From Dugong dugon (Eukaryota; Chordata; Mammalia; Sirenia; Dugongidae), in assembly GCA_030035585.1 (NCBI GenBank), contig CM057469.1, positions 114,244,650 through 114,308,649 of the forward strand: a stretch of DNA of 64,000 bases, given 5' to 3'. The notes beneath the pieces were generated by a model. It had not been told where the DNA came from and searched no databases. It saw nothing but the letters and a program-made list of their open reading frames with translations. Shown here piece after piece: positions 34,679-46,469 of the stretch. Numbering within the stretch: position 1 is the stretch's first letter; each line of letters opens with the position of its first letter. A program made the translations under genes and the position numbers.

Positions 34679-35319
34679 GTTGTTAGGTGCCCTCAAGTTG
34701 GTTCCTACTCGCAGTGTCCCTGTGTAAAACAGAATGGAACACTGCCAGATCCTGCACCATTCTCACAATCTCCCATTGCTGCAGCCACTGTGTCAATCAG
34801 TCTTGTTGAGGGTTTTCTTTTTTTTGGCAGACCTTCTACTTTACCAAGCATGACATCTTTCTCCAGGGACTGGTCCTTCCTGATAACATTGTCCAAAATA
34901 CGTGACACAAAGTCTTGCCATCCTCCCTTTTAAGGAGTATTCTGAAGGTACTCAAGACAGAGTTGTTCCTTCTTCTGGCAGTCCATGGTATATTCAATAT
35001 TCTTTGCCAACTCCATAATTCAAAGGCATCAATTCTTCTTCAGTGTTCAATATTCATTGTCCAGCTTTTGCACGCATATGAGATGATTGAAAATACCATG
35101 GCTCGGATCAGGTACACCTTAGTCCTTAAATTGACACCTTTGCTTTTTAACACTTTAAAGAGGTCTTTTGCAGCAGATTTATCCAATGCAATGCATCATT
35201 TGACTTCTTGACTGCTGCTTCCATGGGCTTTGATTGTGGATCCAAGTAAAATGAAATTCTTGACAACTTCAATATTTTCTCCATTTATCATGATGTTGCT
35301 TATTGGTCCAGTTGTGAGG

Positions 35320-35738
35320 TTTTTTTCCTTTCTTTCTTTCTATAAATTTTTTATTGTATTTTAAGTGAAAATTTACAGAGCAAATTAGTTTGCCAGTTAA
35401 AAATTTATGCACAAATTGTTTTGTGAGATAGGTTGCAATCCCCTTAATATGTCAGCACTCTCCCCCTTTCCACCCCGGATTCCATGTTTCCGTTCGTCCA
35501 GCTTTCCTGTCCATTTCTACCTTCTCATCTTTACTTTTGGGCAGGTGTTACACATTTCGTTTTGTATACTTGATTGATCTAAGAACCATGTTTCTCATGT
35601 GTGTTATTATTTGTTTTCTAGGCCTGTCTAAAAGGTGAACTTTGCGAGTAGCTTCAGTGCTGAATTAGAAGGGTGCCCTGGGGCCATAGTATCAGGGGCT
35701 CCTCCAGTCTCTGTCAGATCAGTAAATCTAATCTTTTT
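35320..35738 (-). mobile_element. L1 3' end nested in left RTE arm
   Basis: On the + strand 'tttattgtattttaagtgaa' is the reversed L1 3' end and 'cctccagtctctgtcagatc' lies near its 5' truncation. The L1 5' junction, read on the reverse strand, is 'cataaagaaaataaaa' then 'agattagatttactg'. The boundary toward 35320 is blurred by a CTTT-rich stretch. Confidence 0.85.
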
Positions 35739-35745
35739 ATTTTCT

Positions 35746-36360
35746 TTATGTTGAGGTGTAATCCATACTGAAGGCTAAGTACTTCAAGTCCTCTTGGCTT
35801 TCAGCAATCAAGGTTGTGACATCTGCATATTGCAGGTTGTTAATGAGTCTTCCTCCAATCCTGATGCCCAGTTCTTCTTCATATAATCCAGTTTCTTGGA
35901 TTATTTGCTCAGCATATAGATTGAATAAGTATAGTGAAAGGATACAACCCTGACACACAACTTTTCTGAGTTTAAACTAGGCAGTATCCCCTAGTTCTGT
36001 TCAAATGACTGCCTCTTGGTCTATATACAGGTTCCCCGTTATAACAATCAGGTGTTGTGGAATTTCTATTCTTCGCAAAGTTATCCATAATTTGTTATGA
36101 TTCACACAGTCAAATGCCTTTTCATGGTCAATAAAATGCAGGTAAACATCTTTCTTGTATTCTCTGCTTTCAGCCAAGATCCATCTGACATCAGAAATTA
36201 TATCCGTCATTCCATGTCCTCTTCTGAATCTAGCATGAATTTCTGTCAGTTCCCTGTCTATGTACTGCTGCAACCATTTTTGAGTATCTTCAGTAAAATT
36301 TTATTTGTGTGTGATATCAATGATATTTTTTGATAATTTCCACATTCTGTTGGATCACCT
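35746..36360 (-). pseudogene. RTE reverse transcriptase remnant, left arm
   Basis: The open segment 36001-36273 keeps 'RFRRGHGMTDIISDVRWIL' and RT motif A as 'FIDHEKAFDCVNHNKLW'. The segment 35746-35958 keeps motif B text 'GCILSLYLFNLYAEQI' and motif C as 'LQYADVTTLIAES', where the second catalytic aspartate is replaced by valine. A frame break separates the two segments. Dead RT. Confidence 0.85.
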
Positions 36361-36429
36361 TTCTTCGGTAAGATAAGATAACATTCAAGCTTCAAGTTGC
36401 AATACTGAAGGATTCTATGGGCAAAATAT

Positions 36430-37386
36430 TGAATGATGCAGGAAGTGTCAAAAGAAGATAGAGAACACAGAATCACTGTACCCAAAGAATTAGGTGACGT
36501 TCAACCAGTTCAGGAGGTAGCATATGATCGAGAACCAATGGTATTGAAGGAAAAAGTTCAGGCTGCACTGAAGTCATTGGTGGAAAACAACGTTACAGGA
36601 ATTGATAGAATACCAACTGAGATGATTGAGCAACAGATACAACTCTGGAAGCCATAACTCGTCTATGCCAAGAAATTTGGAAGATAGCAACTTGGTCAAC
36701 TGACTGGAAGAGACCCCTATTTATGCCTATTCCAAAGAAAGGTGATCCAAAAGAATGTGGAGAGTATCAAACAATATCATTAATATCACATGCAAGTAGA
36801 ATTTTACTGAAGATCATTCAAAAACTGTTGCAGCAGTACATAGACAGGAACTGACAGAAATTCAAGCCAGATTCAGAAGAGGACGTGGAGTGAGGGATAT
36901 CACTGCTGATGTCAGACGCGCCTTGGCTGAAAGCAGAGAATGCCAGAAAGATGTTCACCTACCTTTTACTGACTATGCAAAAGCATTCGACTGTGTGGAT
37001 AGTAACAAATTATGGATAATATTGTGAAGAATAGGAATTCCAGAACACTTAATTTTGTTCATGGAGGATCTGTGCATAGACCAAGAAGCAGTTTTTTTAA
37101 CAGAACAAGGGGATACCGCATGGTTTAAAATCAGGAAAGGTGTGTGTCAGGGTTGTATCCTTTCACCATACTTATTCAATCTGTAAACTGAGCAAATAAT
37201 CCAAGAAGCTTGGTTATATGAAGAAGACATGGCATTAGGATTGAAGACAGACTCATTGACAATCTGCTATGTGCAGATGATACAACCTTGCTTGCTGAAA
37301 AAGAAGAGGACTTGAAAAACTTACTGATGAAGATCAAAGACCACAGACTTCAGTATAGATTATACCTCACCATAAAGAAAACAAAA
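36430..37386 (+). pseudogene. RTE reverse transcriptase remnant, right arm
   Basis: The segment 36433-36657 encodes the linker before RT. Downstream, read across frames, 'ttttactgactatgcaaaag' is the motif A region and 'tgtgcagatgatacaacctt' encodes motif C with both aspartates (CADDTTL). Stops and frameshifts occur at several points, for example within 'attgtgaagaatagg' near 37021. The nested L1 at 37387 separates this from the C-terminal part (37765-38100). Confidence 0.8.
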
Positions 37387-37764
37387 AGACTAAACTTAGT
37401 GATCTAACAGAGACTGGAGGAACCCCTGAGTCTATGGCACCCAGGCACCCTTCTAATTCAGAACAGAAGCCACTCCAGAAATTCACCTTTCATACAGGCC
37501 TAGAAAACAAACAGTAACACACCTGAGAAACTTGTTTCTTAGATCATTCAAGTATACAAGACCAAATGGTCAACAATTGCCCAAAAGCAAAGATGAGAAG
37601 GCGAGAATGAACAGGAAAACTGGATAAATAGAAAAGATGAACATGGGGTGGGAAGACAACACATTGTAAGGATTTCAACCTATGTCATGAAATGATTTGT
37701 ATATAAATTTTTGAATGAGAAACTAATTTGTTCTGTAAACTTTCACCTAAAGTACAATAAAATA
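37387..37764 (+). mobile_element. L1 3' end nested in right RTE arm
   Basis: Begins 'agactaaacttagtgatc', continues 'aacagagactggaggaaccc' and ends 'cctaaagtacaataaaat'. The RTE sequence 'aaacaaaa' appears on both sides ('agaaaacaaaa' before, 'aaacaaaaatcctc' after), consistent with a short target duplication. Confidence 0.88.
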
Positions 37765-38574
37765 AACAAAAATCCTCACAACTGGACAAATAAGCAATAT
37801 CAGGATAAATGGAGAAAATATTGAATTTGTCAAGGATTTCATTTCACTTGGCTCTGCAATCAACACCTATGGAAACTGCAGTCAAGAAATCAAATTACGC
37901 ATTGCATTGGGCAAATCTGCTGCAAAAGACCTCTTTAAAGTGTTCAGAAGCAATGATGTCACTTTGAGGACTAAAGTGTGCCAGACTCAAGCTATGGTAT
38001 TTTCAATCACCTCATATGCATGTGAAAGCTGGACAATGAATAAGGAAGATGGAAGAGTCATTGATGCCTTTGGATTATGGTGTTGGTGAAGAATATTGAA
38101 TATATCAAAGAATTCCAGAAAGAAAAACAAATCTGTCTTGGAAGAAGTACAGCCAGAATGCTGATTAGAAGCAATTATGGTTAGAATTCGTTTTATGTAC
38201 TTTGGACATGTTGATCAAGAGGGATCAGTCTTTGGAGAAGGACATCATGCTTGGTAAAGTAGAGGGTCAGCAAAAAAAGAGGAAGACCCTCAACAAGATT
38301 GATTGACACAGTGGCTGCAAGGATGGGCTCAAACATAGAACAGATTGTGAGGATGGCACAAGACGGAGCAGTGTTTCATTCTGTTGTACATAGGATCCAT
38401 GTGAGATGGTATGAACTCTATGGCACCTAACAACAACAACACAAAGTTAAATTCATTGCATAAGTATTGGTATATGTGTTTTAATTGTCTAAATATATAT
38501 TATTTTCTTTATAAATCCTTTTTAGAGCTATTTCTTATATAAAGTGCATCTTATGTGTATATGTGTGTTTTCAA

Positions 38575-38830
38575 CAGGGCTCCTAACTGGTTCTTTCTGG
38601 TTTGAACGGCTGCTGAGAATTTGCATTTCTAACAAGTTCCCTTCTGAGAATTTACATTTCTAAAACAAGTTCCCAGGAATTTATACATAAGCATCTCCTA
38701 GGAATCTTGTTAAATGTAGATTTTGATACAGTACATCTGGGGTGGAAATGCAAATTCTCAGCAGTGAACTTGTTAGAAATGCCAATTTTCAGCAGTGGTT
38801 CAAAGAGGGAGGAACCTGTTTAAAACCCTG
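38575..38830. mobile_element. hAT MITE, copy 2 (256 bp), with 8-bp TSD
   Basis: Termini CAGGGCTC and AACCCTG. Flanks GTTTTCAA (38567-38574) and GTTTTAAA (38831-38838) match at 7/8. The interior matches the 21719-21891 copy in reverse ('gtacatctggggtggaaatg'). It is longer because 'gagaatttgcatttcta' and 'gagaatttacatttcta' form an internal duplication. Confidence 0.8.
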
Positions 38831-38983
38831 GTTTTAAATGTCTCCATACACAAGATTTGGAGGGTGCTATCATTTTTATTTTCTGGAAAATTTACTGAGA
38901 CCATTGAGAATATGTCCTGTATATTATCAACTATTGGGTATTTTTGAGACAGGCTATGTTTCCTTGAATTCTATAGTGAAACA

Positions 38984-39186
38984 AAATCCACTGCTGTGGA
39001 GTTGATTCAGCTCATAGCTAATTTATACAACTGAGTAGAACTGCCCTATAGGGTTTCCAAGGCTGTAATCTTTATGGAAGGAGACTGCCACGTTTTTCTC
39101 TCCTGGAGTGGCTGGTGGGTTTGAACCGTCAATCTACCTTTTGGTGAACAGCCAAAAACTTTTAACCACTGCCCCACAAGGGATCC
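38984..39186 (-). mobile_element. AfroSINE, long form
   Basis: 'ctgccctatagggtttccaa', 'atggaaggagactgccacg', 'cttttggtgaacagcc', 'ccactgccccacaagggat' on the + strand. Confidence 0.9.
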
Positions 39187-39316
39187 TATAAGGTGTTAAA
39201 AGTTTCATATGTGCATGGATAATCTGTGCTCCATCAGATGTGAGGTAAACTTTTTCTTACTGTGATGGTGTTAGCTTCTCCTTACATCCTGTACTAACCC
39301 AGGCTTTGGAGCTAGG

Positions 39317-39511
39317 CTCAAACTCGTTGTTGAGTCAATTCCAATTTGTAGTGACCCCAGGTGTTACAGAGTAGAACTACCCATTAACTGCTGTAATCTT
39401 AACAGAAGCAGATCACCAGGGCTTTCTTCCAGGGTATCTCTGAGTGGATTTGACCCATCAAACTTTAGGTTAGTAGTCTAGTGTAAACCATTTTTACTAC
39501 CCAGGGACCTT
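39317..39511 (-). mobile_element. AfroSINE, older subtype
   Basis: 'gttgttgagtcaattccaat', 'agcagatcaccagggctttc' and 'tactacccagggacc'. The 'gatcaccagg' segment marks an older subtype also seen at 48163-48360. Confidence 0.85.
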
Positions 39512-39926
39512 AGAGCTCAGCTCATGGAGTTATTACCTGGCTGCATCCAAGCATCAATGTGCAAGCTCAGGCAGGGCATTTCAACATCCTCCTTCCTCCT
39601 TGCCCACATGTTTACAATGAACCCTCCTGTCTGGTTGTGAGAACTATTGGGCAAATTAACGTGTGAAGCAACTAGAGCTTTCTCTGGATCGTGTTAGGTG
39701 ACATAATGTTTACCATTACACATTTCAAGACTTCATACCTTCCTGGTGAATTGTTCCTTTGCCATTATGAGTAATGATGGTGTTTATCACTAAAAAATGC
39801 TTTTTTGCTAATTTTGTCCAATGTTGCTTTCATTTGTATGCAATTATTAAGTGTATTTTTCCATCCTTTTGCTTTTAATCTTTACATATGGCTATCTTTC
39901 ATAGATATCTGTTTTAAAGATTATTT

Positions 39927-40453
39927 GTGTTGGGCATATCTGCTGCAAAAGACCTCTTTAAAGTGTTAAAAAGTAAAGATGTCACCTTGAGGACTAAGGT
40001 GTACCTGACCCAAGCCATGGTGTTTTCAATCACCTCATATGCATGCAAAAGCTGGACAATGAATAAGGAAGACTGAAGAAGAATTGACACCTTTGAATTA
40101 TAGTGTTGGCAAAGAATACTGAATACACCATGGACTGCCAGAAGAACGAACAAATCTGTCCTGGAAGAAGTACAGCCAGAATGCTCCTTAGAAGCAAGGA
40201 TGATGCGACTTCATATTTTGGACGTGTGTCAGGAGACAACAGCCCTTGAAGAAGGAAATCATTCTTGATAAAGTGGAGAGTTAACAAAAACGAAAAAGAT
40301 CCTCAACAAGATGCATTGACACAGTGACTGCAAGGATGGGCTCAAACGTAGCAATGATTATGGGGATAGCATAGGACCAGGCAGTGTTTTGTTCTGCTGT
40401 ACATAAGGTCACTATGGGTAGGAAATGACTTGATGGCACCTAACAACAACAAA
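39927..40453 (+). mobile_element. RTE LINE 3' fragment
   Basis: 5'-truncated at 'ttgggcatatctgctgcaaa' and ending 'cacctaacaacaacaaaa'. Includes the ORF2 C-terminal region with stops ('gaagactgaagaagaattg'). Confidence 0.9.
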
Positions 40454-41579
40454 ATATGTTTTGATCTTTTAAGTAGAGTTTTTATTTGCCCTGTTTTGAT
40501 TACTAATATTTTTTGGAATTATTTTTGCCCTATTTTGTGCTTTAATTATCAGTGCTCTCTCTCTCTTTTTCTCCTTTCTGGCCATCTGTTCATTGAGGCA
40601 ATTTCCTTTATTAACTTTCTCTTTCAAGTCTCTTTTTCTTTCTTCATTATTTTGGAAGTAATACATTCAATTTATATGATTTTAATGTTAATACGTACAT
40701 TTTTAACATGGATACTAGGCAGGACTATAGCTAAATAAAGTATAAGACTCCACTCTCTTTCCTAATAGCGTCGGACACTTAGATCAGTGAAGTGCAGCAG
40801 CTCTTCTCACATGGGTATGTTGTTACTGCTGTCCTTTATTTTGCCTCCACCTTGATTTTAATCCCTTCCATTAGTTGCTATTATTAAAATTCATATTTAC
40901 AGTCAGTTCTATATCAATTCCCTTACTTGAATATAAATCTCTTTGCTCATAATTGTTATTTCCTTATATTTTCTACCTGGTTGAAATTTCTTCTTACTGA
41001 ATTATACCTTTGTAGAAGTTCTTTAGAAAAAGTCTTATGAGTAAAGTATAACTTGTTGTAACTTTTATTTTGCCATCTTTCTTAAGAGGTATTTCATCTA
41101 GGTATAGAATAATAGGCTAGCAGTTATTTTTTCTTGTAATTTCAAATCTTATTTATTTGTTTTCTGACCTCTTGTTGCTGTTGGGAATTCTGCTCTCAAT
41201 CTTGTTATTAGCTTGCAGTTGATTTATATTTTATCTTTGATTTTTTAAAAATTTTCATTGGTTGTTGGTATTCTACAGCTTTATAACAATAGGTTTATGT
41301 GCAGATAGCAAGCTACAAAAGGACATATGTAACTCACATTTCTTAAATTATATCTTTTTTTAAACTAGTAGGCTATTAGGTAAAAAATAGTAATGGTCAT
41401 CTCAAGTAGTATAGACATTTTTTTCTCATGGCTGATTAGATAATACGGTTAAGATACAGCAAGTGAAAATATTGCATAGACATACATAACTAGGTTTAAA
41501 AAGACATACTTTGCATATTACATTTTCAAAGATCTTTTATTGTTGCAGAGTTGACTTTAAAAACACCATCAAATATTGA
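40454..41579. other. AT-rich intergenic DNA
   Basis: The frames 40430-40738 and 40469-40666 (reverse) overlap T-rich sequence without a domain. No repeat is confidently assigned, although old L1 is possible. Confidence 0.45.
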
Positions 41580-42130
41580 CAAGGTTTCAGTTAAATGGAA
41601 AAACCTCATGCACAGCTATTGTAAAAGTAAGAAAAATATCTATTGAGGGCAATTGGCAACATATGGAAAAAGCTGGAAATATATTCATATAATTTGACCT
41701 AAGAATTTTACTTCTAAGGATTTATCATGATGAAAATTGTATCCAGAGGATTATGTAAAAGGATTTTCAACTTTTTTTTTTTTACATAACTGGAAAAACT
41801 TAAATTTTGAGGAGAGTGCTAAAAAATTATGGTATGCCTACATGATAAAATGCTTATGTGGTTATTAAGGTAATATTTCCAAGGATCCTCAGGTAAAATG
41901 AAATATATCATGGCAAAAATATAGTATATAAAACAAAATATAGTATGAGATTAAAATGTGGTCTGATTAGTGAGTTGGCACATAAACAGATAAGTAAGTA
42001 CATTAAACATAATAAAAGAACTGGAAAAATACATCAACTGCTATGTGATATCATTATGAATAATTTAAAATTTTTTAACTGAACTTTCTGAGCTTTTTAC
42101 ATGAATTATCTTTATGAATAGGAAAAAATA
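41580..42130 (+). mobile_element. Old L1 3' region
   Basis: 'cataatttgacctaagaatt', 'ttatggtatgcctacatgat' and 'aaatgcttatgtggttatta' follow the L1 ORF2 C-terminal order. Highly diverged. Confidence 0.5.
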
Positions 42131-42911
42131 ATTATTTTGAATGGACGAAATGAACAATAGATATAAACTAGGAGAACATTTTTGTAATTTACAGTATAAA
42201 TAATTATTATTCTTAATGCACTGAGAGCCCCAAAGAAATATAGGTTTACAAGTTAGAATTTTTCAGTCATGAAAAAGTATAGAAAGACTTTCCAAGAATA
42301 ATACATATACCAAAAGCAGAACAGGAAAGATTAATAGATAAGACTACAAACATTTTTAAATGTCTTGTGTAAATCATATGATAAGTCCAAGGACTATTGA
42401 AAAAACCCGAAAACAAAACAAACAAAAAAAAGGCCACCACATGACAGCAAGTGGGCAGATGGTTATCACATTAAAAGTGTTTTTTGCAACTTAAAAGTGA
42501 AAGTCAAACAGACCAGTAACAGAATTGGCCAATAAGTATATAGCCGATAATCATACATAATCTGCAATATTAATAGCTAATGTGTGTGAGAATTTGGAAA
42601 AATAGTTTTTTTTCTTTTTATACATTGATGAAAGTGCAAATTGTCATAACCATTTAGTTAGATAGCTGGTGTTATTTTGAAAAATAATATCCAGCAAACC
42701 CATTCTCACATATTTACTCTACAGCTATACATACACATATTTACACAGAAAAATAATGTGAAACACTACTTTTATTTTCCTATGACAGAATGATGGACTT
42801 TTTGAAGAAGGGGAAAAGGTTGATATAATATATAATAAATATATAAAGTATTTGAGGCTCTCATTTGGAATACTAATAAGTAAGCTAAAACAAAAAAAAA
42901 AAAACAAAAAA

Positions 42912-43069
42912 CAAACCAGTTGCTGTCGAGTTGATTCCAACTCATAGTGACCCTATAGGACAGAACAGAATAGCCCCATAGAGTTTCCAAAGAGCACCTG
43001 GCGGATTCAAACTGCCGACCTTTTGTATAGCAGCCGTAGCACTTAACCACTGTGCCACTAGGGTTTCCA
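42912..43069 (-). mobile_element. AfroSINE, short form
   Basis: 'ccagttgctgtcgagttgat', 'cagaatagccccatagagtt', 'actgtgccactagggtttcc'. Preceded by an A-rich stretch (42889-42911), the SINE's own tail side. Confidence 0.92.
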
Positions 43070-43814
43070 ATAAGTAAGGTACAGGATATATTTTAATCTA
43101 TAATATTAGCATGTAAGATGAATATCTATTTAAATTCTTTTGGGGGAGAATATTTGTATGCAAAAAACATCCTTGTGGTGGAGATATTTTCTTGAATTTT
43201 CTACTGCCTTTTTAGCCACAGTCAAGACTTTTGTATCAAGGTTTATTATATACTGTTTGACAATTTATCTGTTTTAAATCAGTGGCATACATGAAAATAT
43301 GACGGCATTTTTCAAGCTAATTTAAAGTATTATTGTTTAATGTGTGCATTATTCTCTCAGCAGAAATCTTATCACTAATTAGTGTGCTTAATTTACTTGT
43401 ACATTTTCTGACCTAAAGGAAGGAAATGTAATTTGTTTTTATCCATATAATTTCTCCCAGGAGTCTCGCACTTGTCAATATCAGATAACAGCAGGTGATG
43501 GAGAGAAAGCTAGAGGGCCTGGGAACTGCCCGTGTTCTTCTAAAATGGCTGCTTCTGGGTTTACTCCCAAGATCCCTAGCCAGTGGTCCTGGTTGATGCC
43601 CAGAAACTTAAATTTTTATAATCCTCCAGGATGATTCTGGGGCAGTCATCCACAGATCACACTCCGAGAACACTCACAGAAGTATCAGTTCTTTACAAAA
43701 GTGCTGGCAATGTTAATTCATTTTTATTATTCCACCACTTTCTCTTAGTTGCTCCTGGGTGTGGAGGGGGAAAGTTTAAAGTATGCTCCATGAAGTATAT
43801 AAAAACAATTATGT
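43070..43814. other. Unique intergenic DNA
   Basis: No gene or repeat recognised. The 69-codon frame at 43631-43840 has no domain and runs into L1 sequence. Confidence 0.55.
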
Positions 43815-43862
43815 TAAGCAGCCAACAAACACATGAATAGATGCTCACAATCACTAGCCATT

Positions 43863-43896
43863 AACCCGTTGCCTTCTAGTCGATTCCGACTCACAG
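43863..43896 (-). mobile_element. 34-bp AfroSINE tail insertion with 11-bp TSD
   Basis: The inserted 'acccgttgccttctagtcga...' is the reversed terminal 34 bases of an AfroSINE. It is flanked by ACTAGCCATTA at 43852-43862 and 43897-43907, an exact match. The pre-insertion sequence is visible in the large L1 at about 18884-18894. Confidence 0.93.
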
Positions 43897-44659
43897 TACT
43901 AGCCATTAGAGAGATGCAAATCACAACTACAATGAGATACCGTCTCACCCCAGCTAAAATGGTACTGATAAAAAAAAAATACTAGCACGGATGTGGGGAG
44001 ATATGAATCCTTATTCTCTGCTACTGGGATAGTAAAATGGTACAACCACTGTGAAAAACGGTATGGAGCTTCCTCAAAAAGCCAGAAATAGAAGTACCTA
44101 TGATCCAGCAATTCCACGCCTAAGTGTGTACCCTAGAGGTCTAATGAAATAGACACATACAAACATTCGCACACCTGTGTTCGTTGCAGCATTACTCACA
44201 ATAGCAAAAAGATGGAAACAAATTAAGTGCCCAACAACAGATGGATGGATAAACAAAATGTAGTGCATACATACAATCAAATACTATGCAGCCACAAAGA
44301 ATAATGACGAGTCCTCGAAACATCTTATAACGTGGATGAATCTGGAGACATTATGCAGAGTGAAATAAGTTAATCACAAAAGGACAAAATATTGTACGAT
44401 TGCACTTTTATAAGACAAGAATAGAATCATATACAGAGACTAACATTCATTGGTGGTTACCACGGATGGGCAGGAGGAGAGAGGAGGAAGCACTCTCGAG
44501 ATAGTAGACATTGTTATTTTTGGTGATGAGAAAGACAGCATAGGATGTGGATGAAGTGCACACAGCTTGACCAAGGTAAATGATGTCATTAAGAAGTGCA
44601 CAAGAGAAAAGGACGTTTTTGATAAAGGATATGACAAATATAATTTTGCAACAAACCAA

Positions 44660-44830
44660 TGATAACTAAAAAATATGTGTATGGTTACACAAATATGTAT
44701 ATAGGGATATATATATATATGGACATGAATATGTGGGGACATATGTGAGCACAGATACATGTATCTATAAGCATGTGTATATACAGGTATGTGTGTGCAT
44801 GAATTTCTACTCATATATATAATAAAACGT
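44660..44830. repeat. TATG/CATA-rich simple repeat inside L1 3' UTR
   Basis: Irregular alternation of 'atatgtgt', 'tatatata' and 'gcatgtgtatat'. The antisense 133-codon frame over it (44440-44841) reflects low complexity. Confidence 0.75.
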
Positions 44831-45960
44831 ATGAGGGGCACAGTTACAGATACTACTTAGACATAATAAAACACCTTTCAAGATTGGTTTACCAGGTTTG
44901 AGGGCTTATGACCATGGTCTCCTGGGACAACTCCGTGAATTGGCATAATATAGTTCAAAAAGTGTATGTTCTACATTCCAGTGTGGTGAGTAGTGCCTGG
45001 GGTCTTGAAAGCTTGCGAGTGGACATCTAATATACGACTATTGGTCTCTACTCATCTGAAACAAAAGAAAAAAAAGGAAACAAAAGACTCAGAGAAGAAA
45101 GTGGTCTACAGGACAAATAGTCTATGTGAACCATGGCCTCGTCTACCCTAAGACCAGAAGAACTCAACGGTTCTTCTACCAACTGTTCTGATCAAGGCCA
45201 CAATAGATGGGCCCTGATAGAATGGGAGAAAAATGTGAAACAGAACTTAAACTCTTACTGGGCCAGTTGAGACTAGAGGACTCCCTGAAACTAATGCCTT
45301 GAGGTACTCCTTAAATCTTAAACCAAAATTATCCCTTGAGGTCACCTTTTAGCTAAATAACAGATTGGCTCATAAAATAAAGAATACAGCCCATGAGTAA
45401 TGAGATCCTTTAAAAAGTCATTTATCTGAGACCAAATGGTCAATAATTACTCTAGCGCAAAGATGTGAAGGTAAGGGGACAGGGACATTAGAGTACTGGA
45501 AATGGTACAAGAATGGAATGACTGAGAATATGACAGTGTGAAAAATGTAGCCAATATCACTGAATAATTTGTGCAGAAATTATTAAATGAAAACTTAATT
45601 TGCTATATAACCTTTCACCTTAACCACAATAAAACATTACAGTCGACTCTCTGTAGCCACAGTTTCCAAATCCATGGATTCAACCAAGCGAAGATAGAAA
45701 ATGTTACAGAAAAAAAAGCAAGTTCTGAAAACAAAACTTGGATTTCCCAAGCACCAAGCATAATGCTGAATCTACGCAAATGATGTGACGTGTGGGCATA
45801 CCCTGCTTAAGCCTCCCACCACTTCTCAGATCCTCAGTCTCTCTCCAGCACTACCTGTTTGAACATTGTTTGCCTAACATCTTGTCATTCCCTAAACAAC
45901 ACAGTATGACAACTACTTACACAGCATTTACATTGTATTAAGTTAAATAAGCAGAGACTC

Positions 45961-46128
45961 AGAGAAAAAGAGGAAGACCCTCAACGAGATGGACTGACAC
46001 AGTGGCTTGCAATAATGTGCTCAATCATAGCAACGATTGTAAGGGAGGTGCAGGGCCGAGAAGTATTTCATTTTGTTGTACATAGGGTCGTTATGAGTCA
46101 GAACAGTCTTGATGGTACCTAACAACAA
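45961..46128 (+). mobile_element. RTE 3' tail
   Basis: 'gaggaagaccctcaacgaga' to 'gatggtacctaacaacaa'; about 168 bp of the RTE 3' end. Confidence 0.9.
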
Positions 46129-46469
46129 GGTATTATAAGTAATCTACAGATAATTTAAAGTATAGGAGAGGATGTGTGTTGGTTATATGCAAATACTAAG
46201 CCATTTTACGTAAGGAACTTTAGCATCTGCAGATTTGATATCTGTTGGGGATCCTGGAACCAATTCAAAAAAGCAATTATGAACATATTCTCAAAACAGT
46301 GGCTTCAGAATGACCTTTTACGTGAAAAACTGTATGAACTGGAAATCATGTCACAGCTGAATTTTCTCCTCAGATCATTTTAGATTACAATAAAGCAATC
46401 TTGTGAAAAATGGAAAAATTTTTTTTGCTTCCTCCTTTTTATTTTGTAATTAAAATCTAAGGATGCAAG

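Larger units (their letters stand above)
34679..36367 (-). mobile_element. RTE LINE, left inverted arm, carrying a nested L1
   Basis: The + strand starts with the reversed RTE 3' end ('gttgttaggtgccctcaag') and runs back into reverse transcriptase, ending at 'ggatcacctttcttcgg'. The RTE text is interrupted at 35320-35738 by an antisense L1 3' end. Pairs head to head with the arm at 36390-38438. Confidence 0.9.
36390..38438 (+). mobile_element. RTE LINE, right inverted arm, carrying a nested L1
   Basis: Starts within RTE ORF2 at 'cttcaagttgcaatactg' and ends at the canonical terminus 'ctaacaacaacaac'. It is interrupted by an L1 3' end at about 37387-37764. It extends some 350 bp farther 5' in RTE coordinates than the left arm. 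A 22-bp spacer (36368-36389) separates the two arms. Confidence 0.9.
43815..45640 (+). mobile_element. Older L1, ORF2 C-terminus to 3' end
   Basis: 5'-truncated at about 43815 ('aagcagccaacaaacacatg'). It parallels 18840-20570 of the large L1: 'cactagccatta', 'gagatgcaaatcacaactac', 'gatccagcaattccacgcc', then 3' UTR blocks such as 'ggtttgagggcttatgacc' and 'gtgcctggggtcttgaaagc'. It ends 'cttaaccacaataaaac'. A TATG/CATA-rich expansion lies at 44660-44830. A 34-bp SINE tail is inserted at 43863-43896. Confidence 0.88.

Noticed and set aside
44440-44841. 133-codon antisense frame with H/Y-rich repeats
   Set aside because: Coincides with the TATG/CATA-rich expansion in an L1 3' UTR; composition artefact.
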